From contig MU646836.1 of NCBI GenBank assembly GCA_026770585.1, positions 121,809 through 132,850 of the forward strand: 11,042 bases of DNA. The letters are read 5' to 3'. This document shows positions 6,286 through 11,042 of the stretch, one piece after another. How positions within the stretch are numbered: the stretch's first letter is position 1; every line of letters begins with the position of its first letter. The DNA comes from Baffinella frigidus (lineage: Eukaryota; Cryptophyceae; Cryptomonadales; Baffinellaceae). Made by a program: the position numbers and the translations under genes. The notes under the pieces were generated by a model. It had not been told where the DNA came from and did not search any database. It saw only the letters and a list, made by a program, of their open reading frames with translations.

Positions 6286-6400
6286 CACTGGTATCCCTCG
6301 AGTGGCCAGGGGGTCCAAATAGACCACCTGGGGTCCTAGGCAGGTCCTAGGGCCCCACGGTAGGGCGCATGGGCCTGCTGGCCACTTGAGGGATATGAGA
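6286..6400. mobile_element. Foldback/MITE-like element
   Basis: Seventeen-base arms ATCCCTCGAGTGGCCAG (6293-6309) and CTGGCCACTTGAGGGAT (6378-6394) are inverted with a single mismatch around a 68-base core that contains two CCTAGG sites and ACGGTAGGG. Size and structure fit a small non-autonomous foldback element. No clear target-site duplication was found, so the mobile call is an inference. Confidence 0.55.
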
Positions 6401-6926
6401 CATGAGACGGACCCGCTACTCCACCAATCGGCCCCCGCCAAAATATCGTAGATACCTTTCCCTCGATTCTCGATTTTCCAGAAAACAACTGCCACCCCCC
6501 TTCGGAGAAAGCAGTCCGATTTCGAGAAAGAGAGAGAGCCGTTCATTACTACCAACACTGCCGCCATGTCTGCAGCCCCCCCGAGGTTGAGTGTGAGCAG
6601 GACCTATGCGAGGTCATGTGTGTGTCCTGAAAGCTGCCCTGTTGCCTCCCTCCTCTGGATCTAACAGGCAGTCCCCCGGCACTCAGATTTGGTGCGCATG
6701 GACTTCTCGCAATCTCCACCTCGACCAAGGCGGGTCACCGGCTGATAACAAGACGCATGGGGCAAGACCACCACCTACAGTGTTCGTGTAAGGTGTGAAA
6801 TCGTGTCGAGCGTGCCTGCACACCATCTGTGCATGCACCCTCACAACGTCGCTGCTGTGCGTGTCTCCAGGGGGCTCTATCTGCAAAGACGCTGGTGTAT
6901 TGAAACAATGTATTGAAACGGCGTGA

Positions 6927-7064
6927 CTATGCACGGTGCTCCGCGACCTTGGAGGTCAACGTTTGGATCGTGTCTCTCGCCTGGGCCATGGTATCGTGCG
7001 CTTGCGGGTGCGCCTGCGGCCCCGCGCCCACCCGCTCCATCTGCTCCATCGCCCCTGCCATCGA
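6927..7064 (-). CDS. Terminal exon of the unrecognised minus-strand gene
   Basis: 45 codons plus TAG, starting SMAGAMEQMERVGAG after acceptor CAG (7067-7065). Heptad-like spacing of Met, Ile, Leu and Val in ARDTIQTLTSKVAEHRA suggests a short amphipathic helix or coiled coil at the C-terminus. Confidence 0.58.
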   Translation of the reverse strand, partial: SMAGAMEQMERVGAGPQAHPQAHDTMAQARDTIQTLTSKVAEHRA

Positions 7065-8401
7065 CTGCCGGACCCAACACCAAGACAGAGTCAGTGCCGT
7101 TCATCGTCGAGACCGGATTCCGCCATCTGAAGCATCAAAAACCAAACACCAATCCTCAAACATCAAACATCAAACACCAAACAGCGATTGGCAAACACCA
7201 AACAGCTCTTGGCTAAAGGACACCACATTGCAGGGTGGCGCAGTGGAGAAGAGACGCCTGCTGAGCGTTCGCCGAACAGCTGTTCAGCGTTCTGGTTTCA
7301 GGGTGCACCTGCTCCGCACGGCGCAAAACATCCCCCGCAATCTCCATCCGCTGATCCCCACAAGGCGGCGACTTGTCTCCACCGCCAGGCGAAGCAGTCC
7401 TGCGCCCCCAGCGTCCCAGCGCCCCCCCCGTGGGCGACGGCGCCTCCACAACCGCGCCCCGCCCCACCACGGCGCCAGCGCCGGCGCGCGCGAGCTTGAC
7501 ACGGTCCTCGGGGGGGAAGAGCACGGCGGGGGTGCCTGCCGCCTTGACGCTCGCCACCACTTTGGAGCGGAAGGTCTTCCACTCTCCGCCGTGAGCTGTC
7601 ACCGTCGCCTGCGCACCATCCTGCGGTCACCGTTCCTGCATATGGCGCCCTGCACGAGGGGCGGGCGGGAGCACGGCACCACACAGCACAGCGTGTGCGC
7701 CCGAATATGGGTCTCGTGCGACGATGCAAACTTACACAATTCAAGTGCGCGGTGCACTCCTGACGAAGTGCACCGAAAACAAACCACGATGGAGGGTCTT
7801 GGTTGGCGCGGACGCGGACCTGCAGAGCAGAGCCAACAGCCTCAAGCGCGAGCGTCAACGCCCGCTCGAGCGCGGCCGCAGTGTTGGCATCCAGCAGCGC
7901 CCCGACCTCCGCATCGCTCCTCCATCCCCGCACCTCCGCAAACGCCAGGTAGATCCGCACGTACTCCCCCTTCAGCGCTTCGATCCGATCCTCCATGCCT
8001 ATCTCCTCCGCCGCCACGCCCCCCCCCGCGTCCACCCCACCGCCCCCCCCCTCCGCAGGTTCCTTCCTCCCGTTTCCAGCCGGGTCGAGCGCGAGGTTGA
8101 GGACGGGCACACCCGCTGCAGCGGCTGGTCGGAGGTTCCCCGCGCCCCAGCTGCCCGCACCCCACCCCGACGCCTCCGCGCTCTGCGGCGTCGTGGTCGT
8201 GTCGGACCCCTGCGCCGGAGAGTCGGACGGAGGGGCTGCGGAGCCTGAGTTTTCGGGGGATAGGTCGGGGGAGCGGGTTGGGGCGGTTGGCGCCTCCCCT
8301 TCGTCGTCCGACTCGACGAGGGTGGATGCGTTGGTGACGAGGAAGGAATTGTTGGATGAGAGGTCTTGGGAGAGGAGCGCTGGGTCCAACTCCTCTACCA
8401 C
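6927..8401 (-). CDS. Unrecognised protein, 3' part, three phase-0 exons
   Basis: On the minus strand three blocks join in phase 0 with GT donors and CAG acceptors: 8401-7820, 7620-7309 and 7064-6927, stop TAG at 6927-6929. Introns are 199 and 244 bases. The product (about 343 residues here) begins VVEELDPALLSQDLSSNNSF. It passes through an acidic Ser/Pro/Thr-rich region that is probably disordered (VESDDEGEAPTAP). It then has helical stretches MEDRIEALKGEYVRIYLAF and ALERALTLALEAVGSALQ, TAHGGEWKTFRSKVVASVKA, a low-complexity Gly/Pro region, and a terminal helix SMAGAMEQMERV ... ARDTIQTLTSKVAEHRA. I do not recognise the family. The plus strand over the same bases gives only Arg/Pro-rich frames. 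An alternative acceptor at 7608 would shorten exon two by four codons. The 5' exons lie further right and are not secured. Confidence 0.6.
7132..7210 (+). repeat. CAAACACCAAACA-type repeat in the last intron of the minus-strand gene
   Basis: Irregular units of CAAACACC, CAAACATC and CCAAACAGC within the 244-base intron 7065-7308. A 12-base palindrome, GAACAGCTGTTC, lies at 7274-7285. Confidence 0.7.
7309..7620 (-). CDS. Middle exon of the unrecognised minus-strand gene
   Basis: 104 codons from DGAQATVTAHGGEW to MEIAGDVLRRAEQ, with donor GTGCAC at 7308. The first half looks like folded protein; the middle is Gly/Ala/Pro-rich. Confidence 0.55.
7820..8401 (-). CDS. Exon of the unrecognised minus-strand gene (acidic and helical region)
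   Basis: 194 codons from the acceptor CAG (8404-8402) to CAG with donor GTCCGC at 7819. The frame upstream of the acceptor hits a stop within five codons, so an intron must precede it. It contains the acidic segment, a Gly-rich linker and two Ala/Leu-rich helices. Confidence 0.6.
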
Positions 8402-8644
8402 CTGCCGCCACCCTCACGCGGTCAGGTCAAGCCTCTTGCCATCCATCCTGATGGCATCAACCCTGATGGAAACCATGAGGCCATCGGAGCGCGAACCGAT
8501 GCACGCAACGCAGGGAGGCCTAGCTCCCCCTCAGCAAAATTGCTCTCGCAATAAACGTATTTCAGTTGCAATTGTGCACTATATTTCCTGCTCTAAATGC
8601 GGTGTACGGCGAGCCCAGTTGTACTCAGGCAGGACTCTGAGGCT

Positions 8645-8680
8645 CCTCCGGGGTCCACTTTACCTCCGGGATCCACTTAA
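8645..8680 (+). repeat. 18-bp tandem duplication
   Basis: CCTCCGGGGTCCACTTTA (8645-8662) is followed by CCTCCGGGATCCACTTAA (8663-8680), 16 of 18 identical. Confidence 0.8.
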
Positions 8681-8919
8681 CGGAGATGCGAATTCGCGGC
8701 GGCGCGGCATCCAACCCCCCCGCGAGCGACTGGTGCCCCCCATCAGGCGTCCCCCACGACGGGGGACACAGCGGGACCCACCCTCGCATGCTCCCCTCCA
8801 TGTCATGCACCTGCTCCCCCCCGTTGTTTCAGAGAGTGACGCGGGGGGGTCCCGTCGAGGTTTCCCAGGGTTGGTGGGGCGCACCGGTCTCGAGACATTC
8901 AAGCGTCCAATTCAACATG

Positions 8920-8995
8920 GCTCCGTGTGCAAGGCGCGCCGTACCAACCCAAGGGTCCGTGTGCAAGGTGCGCCGTACCAACCCGGGGCCCCGTG
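8920..8995 (+). repeat. ~34-bp tandem repeat
   Basis: Units beginning GSTCCGTGTGCAAGG and continuing GCGCCGTACCAACCC lie at 8920-8953 and 8954-8986. A third, diverged start (GCCCCGTGTG) follows at 8988. Confidence 0.8.
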
Positions 8996-9236
8996 TGGTC
9001 CTTGTGCAAGGCGGTGGGCCTAGGGGACACACGTTTTTCTGCTGGGAGGTATGGGGGTCGATTCCCGGGGTAGACAGCCTGCAGCGCCGTCTCAAGACAA
9101 ATAGGCAAATAGGCTGCACGTACGCAGCAACTGCCCTGGATGCAGAGATGGGCAGCACGAACACGTCGAGTGGAGCAAGTTGAAGGGTGAATTGAGGGGT
9201 CGTGTGAGGGGCGATATGAGAAGGGTGGGGTGATAC

Positions 9237-9326
9237 CAGCTCCTGCACTCCGAAGGTCCAGGTGCCGATGTCGGTGTCTCCGGAAGCCACTTCGATCTCC
9301 AACAGATCCTCCGCCACCGACAACAC
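9237..9326 (-). CDS. Candidate upstream exon on the minus strand
   Basis: Thirty codons reading VLSVAEDLLEIEVASGDTDI then GTWTFGVQEL, between acceptor CAG (9329-9327) and donor GTATCA at 9236. Phase 0 at both ends matches the exon starting at 8401, so it may belong to the same gene. Residue make-up alternates hydrophobic and polar as in a beta-rich domain; the DTDIG...F spacing loosely recalls GOLD-type domains, a weak hint only. The exon may start further upstream. Confidence 0.45.
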
Positions 9327-9382
9327 CTGGCTCCAGCCATTTCTTCTCAGTGAAGCCTTTCTAAAAAGGATTTCTCGTCTGA

Positions 9383-9442
9383 GAAATTTACTACACAAAC
9401 GCTTTACTATTACTAGCAAGATCAAATTGTGTAGTAAATTTC
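9383..9442. repeat. Perfect 16-bp inverted repeat
   Basis: GAAATTTACTACACAA (9383-9398) is the exact complement of TTGTGTAGTAAATTTC (9427-9442), with a 28-base loop containing TTTACTATTACTAGC. Related sequence occurs at 4277-4308. Confidence 0.85.
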
Positions 9443-9536
9443 GTTGAAACAAACCTGTTCTGGAAAGCTTTATTTGAGATTACATTGCAGGATCGAATGC
9501 ATGATCAATTTCTAGCTCGGCCTCGGTTAATCTGGA

Positions 9537-9615
9537 CTCCTCATTATACACATTTAGATCTTCACTCCGTACAAATGCGCCCGTACAAAATCATCTAAAT
9601 GTATTTAATGAGGAG
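9537..9615. repeat. 23-bp inverted repeat
   Basis: The left arm 9537-9559 (CTCCTCATTATACACATTTA...) pairs with the right arm 9593-9615 (ATCTAAATGTATTTAATGAG...) at 21 of 23 positions. The 33-base loop holds two copies of CCGTACAAA. Confidence 0.85.
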
Positions 9616-9621
9616 CCAAGA

Positions 9622-9798
9622 ATGACTGGGGCAGAGCTAGAATTTCGTGAGCAACACGACAGCACTTGGCATCGCAGCCATTCCACACGCAAAGGTGCCG
9701 AGCTACACTCCATACCAGGTTCCACGTCAGAGATCGTCCGTGCGATCGGCACAACCGTCCTGGAAACCATCCAAGCATCCACGAAATGTAGCTCCTGA
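9622..9798 (+). CDS. 58-codon ATG open frame, uncertain
   Basis: ATG at 9622 to TGA at 9796-9798, reading MTGAELEFREQHDSTWHRSH through IVRAIGTTVLETIQASTKCS. No recognised domain. It sits directly between the 9537-9615 and 9801-9858 inverted repeats. The opposite strand also has a readable segment here (ELHFVDAWMVSRTVVPIART, roughly 9787-9715) with a GTATGG donor-like site, so at most one reading is real. Could equally be chance. Confidence 0.2.
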   Translation: MTGAELEFREQHDSTWHRSHSTRKGAELHSIPGSTSEIVRAIGTTVLETIQASTKCSS

Positions 9799-9800
9799 GC

Positions 9801-9858
9801 GTGGACCGTCTGCGAGGTCCACTTAGTGACCACTAAGTGGACCTGACGGGCGGTCCAC
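9801..9858. repeat. Nested long hairpin
   Basis: Inner arms AGGTCCACTTAGT (9815-9827) and ACTAAGTGGACCT (9832-9844) are perfect, with a four-base loop GACC. Outer arms GTGGACCG (9801-9808) and CGGTCCAC (9851-9858) are also perfect, separated from the inner stem by a six-base internal loop on each side. Confidence 0.88.
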
Positions 9859-9915
9859 GGTCAGCTGGATGTGGGAGTCGCATGCCTGGGAAGATCGAGT
9901 GTGTGGCCGTGGGGC

Positions 9916-9966
9916 GACGGGGGCGGGGAAGGATCAGGAGGGACGGGGGCGGAGATAGAGAGAGAC

Positions 9967-10005
<39 letters not shown>

Positions 10006-10192
10006 CGGAGAGAGAAAGCGAGCCAGCGACGGGAAGGACCAGGGGGGCAAAGGGGGCGGGGAAGGACTAGGGAGGGATGGCGGCGGCTTTGAGGGAGGGG
10101 TTCCACCCTACACCCTCAACCTACACCCTACACCAGAAGCGATGGGGACGGGTGGGGAAGGATAGGAAGGAATGGGGGCGGGGAAGGACCGG
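9916..10192 (+). repeat. G-rich GGGGCGGGGAAGGA repeats around a (GA)n tract
   Basis: Units of the form GGGGGCGGGGAAGGAYYAGG recur near 9919, 10048 and 10175, with partial copies near 10029 and 10150. A (GA)n array occupies about 9955-10018. The plus strand has several G runs that could form quadruplexes. CCCTACACCCTC-type units lie at 10104-10133. Confidence 0.7.
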
Positions 10193-10257
10193 TAGGGAGA
10201 AGGTTTCCGACCACACGGGATTTCCGGTCCGCTTCTGCACCTTGGTTACCTGAAGGC

Positions 10258-10318
10258 TTGAGGGTGTAGGGTTTAGGGTTTGGGGTTTAGGGTTTAGGGT
10301 TTAGGGTCTAGGGTTTGG
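10258..10318 (+). repeat. TTTAGGG telomere-type cluster, G-rich on + strand
   Basis: About eight units: GTGTAGGG, GTTTAGGG, TTTGGGG, TTTAGGG (three times), TCTAGGG, TTTGGG. Interstitial and slightly degenerate. Confidence 0.85.
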
Positions 10319-10469
10319 GAAGAGGACGCACACCACACGCGAGTCTGTGTTCTCGAAAGCGTGATGCGGAGGGGCTGCGGCATGCGCCAGGGGTGCGCCA
10401 GGGGGGGGTTGGAGGAAGCGTGACATGTAGAGCACCGCGCGTGGCCACCCACAACCGGGAGCCCCTCAC

Positions 10470-10577
10470 AGGTTGTGGGGAGGTGCGGTACGCGGGTGGG
10501 TTGGCATGCATCCAGGAGGGCGTGATCACCGACTGCATCCATGCCATGCTCACAACCCCTTTGACAAAAGCAATACA
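10470..10577 (-). CDS. Candidate minus-strand exon, BRCT-like second half
   Basis: Thirty-six codons reading CIAFVKGVVSMAWMQSVITP then SWMHANPPAYRTSPQP, with acceptor CAG (10580-10578) and donor GTGAGG at 10469. The pattern A-x-V-K-G-V-V-S-x-x-W followed about 16 residues later by A-Y resembles the end of a BRCT phosphopeptide-binding domain (G-x-P-V-V-S-x-x-W ... Y). Phase 0 at both ends. Homology is by eye only. Confidence 0.4.
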
Positions 10578-10697
10578 CTGCTTCTGAGGCAGCAGTTGAT
10601 CACGTTTCAGAAGGGTGCGTGGGTAATGACGACAAGGAGGGCGAAGCAACAGCCTGGCATGGGAGAGCGGCATCTCGCGGTAGATGGGGGCCCCGAC

Positions 10698-10772
10698 CTG
10701 CTGCCTGCCCGCGCAGCGCACCGCCGCGAATGCCTTGAGCTTGCTCCCGGTCACGCCGCACGAGTCGAGGTC
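10698..10772 (-). CDS. Candidate minus-strand exon upstream of the BRCT-like block
   Basis: Twenty-five codons reading DLDSCGVTGSKLKAFAAVRC then AGRQQ, with acceptor CAG (10775-10773) and donor GTCGGG at 10697. It would join the 10470-10577 exon in phase 0 over a 120-base intron. The frame stays open to the left for VGAPIYREMPLSHARLLL, so the donor could be further on. T-x-S-K-L-K-A is compatible with the helix before the last BRCT strand. Confidence 0.38.
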
Positions 10773-10956
10773 CTGCACCACCAGGAATCGCACAGAGTGT
10801 CAGCCGCTGCTGTGACACACCTGTGGGAGCGCGTGCTTCTCTGACTGACAAGTTGAGGAGGCTCGACTGTGCGTGTTTCTCTTTTGGACTTGCGGGGACT
10901 GGCCACGTGAGAAGGCGAGTTGCGGGTTTCGCGTTGAGGGTGTTGAGAGTTGATGG

Positions 10957-10957
10957 T

Positions 10958-11038
<81 letters not shown>

Positions 11039-11042
11039 GGTT
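10957..11042 (+). repeat. Perfect (TTGAGGG)n array at the window edge
   Basis: Twelve exact TTGAGGG heptamers (10957-11040) and the first two bases of a thirteenth; the array runs out of the window. It differs by one base per unit from TTTAGGG. Degenerate units (GTTGAGGGTGTTGAGAG) precede it from about 10932. Confidence 0.92.

Larger units (their letters stand above)
6088..6926. other. Intergenic region between convergent genes
   Basis: About 840 bases between the CobW stop and the stop of the minus-strand gene. It holds repeat copy 2 (6148-6277) and the foldback element (6286-6400). From 6400 to 6926 I see no convincing exon, promoter or RNA gene on either strand. Polyadenylation signals were not identified. 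Confidence 0.6.
8402..9236. other. Probable minus-strand intron with short tandem repeats
   Basis: Lies between two minus-strand exon-like blocks. It carries an 18-bp tandem pair (8645-8680) and a 34-bp tandem pair (8920-8986). Short coding-like stretches exist (VSIRVDAIRMDGKRLDL near 8475-8417; APLDVFVLPISASRAVAAYV near 9175-9110, both minus strand), but neither can be joined with matching phase and splice sites. Confidence 0.4.
9340..9620. other. AT-rich island with inverted repeats
   Basis: Visibly richer in A and T than the flanks. Contains the inverted repeats at 9383-9442 and 9537-9615. No long open frame. Composition and structure suggest an inserted element or a structured RNA locus; neither is proven. 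Confidence 0.5.

Noticed and set aside
6913-8100. 395-codon open frame on the + strand
   Set aside because: Arg/Pro-rich, low-complexity antisense shadow of the minus-strand exons, which join cleanly with splice sites and have more natural composition.
8417-8475. Minus-strand stretch VSIRVDAIRMDGKRLDL as an exon before 8401
   Set aside because: The only donor (GTGAGG) would leave a 16-base intron and the wrong phase; the sequence is built from short ATCAGG-GATG repeats.
8811-8898. Minus-strand segment ending in AG before GTGCATG as an exon
   Set aside because: Correct counting of the G and C runs gives phase 2, which does not fit the next exon; no homology.
7995-9023. 342-codon open frame on the + strand, Pro/Ser-rich
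   Set aside because: Mostly antisense to the 7820-8401 exon and then crosses tandem repeats; no conserved motif.
1-11042. Bacterial operon, phage defence system or CRISPR array
   Set aside because: No prokaryotic gene layout, no spaced identical repeats and clear spliceosomal introns; the content is eukaryotic nuclear DNA.

Overview
This window looks like nuclear DNA of an intron-rich, fairly GC-rich eukaryote, most likely a microalga or related protist. The evidence is coding sequence broken into short exons by GT...AG introns of about 120-860 bases, abundant TTTAGGG-type telomere-like heptamers and their variants, long microsatellites, and the absence of bacterial operons or ribosome-binding sites. 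I cannot name the species. Most long open frames here are chance readings of repeats or antisense shadows; the real genes appear only when short exons are joined across introns.

Bases 1-6087 (+ strand) hold most of a CobW/COG0523 family GTPase (metallochaperone-like) gene, entered in an intron just before the conserved GVAEP segment. Eleven exons can be read. Their phases agree at every junction except across 1525-2385, where about 20 family residues are unaccounted for. The conserved run is GVAEP, VTVVD, the NKAD guanine-specificity motif, then a CobW_C domain (SFVYSRRR-PF, VVRSKGFVW, SQAGKAF, WGDRRQEIVMIG, LDGCLLSDAEM). Only about 16% of the locus is coding. The introns carry telomere-like repeats, (CT)n, GATA/(TA)n, (GA)n tracts and a family of CCTAC-S-GTAGG palindromes.

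Bases 6088-6926 lie between two convergent genes. They hold a second copy of the repeat that brackets the last CobW exon and a foldback element with 17-bp arms. From 6927 to about 8401 the minus strand carries the 3' part of an unrecognised gene: three exons in consistent phase 0 giving an acidic, disordered stretch followed by alanine-rich helical segments. A further minus-strand exon-like block lies at 9237-9326.

Bases 9340-9860 form an AT-richer island with three strong inverted repeats; one shares sequence with intron 7 of the CobW gene. To the right are GA and G-rich repeats, two minus-strand exon-like blocks with a BRCT-like pattern (10470-10772), a TTTAGGG-type cluster, and at the window edge a perfect (TTGAGGG)n array that runs off the end. 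No bacterial-type system, CRISPR array, rRNA or convincing tRNA was found. The most interesting points are the repeat-bracketed terminal exon whose C-terminus and stop lie in repeat sequence, the telomere-like intron able to fold on itself, and the AT-rich hairpin island.
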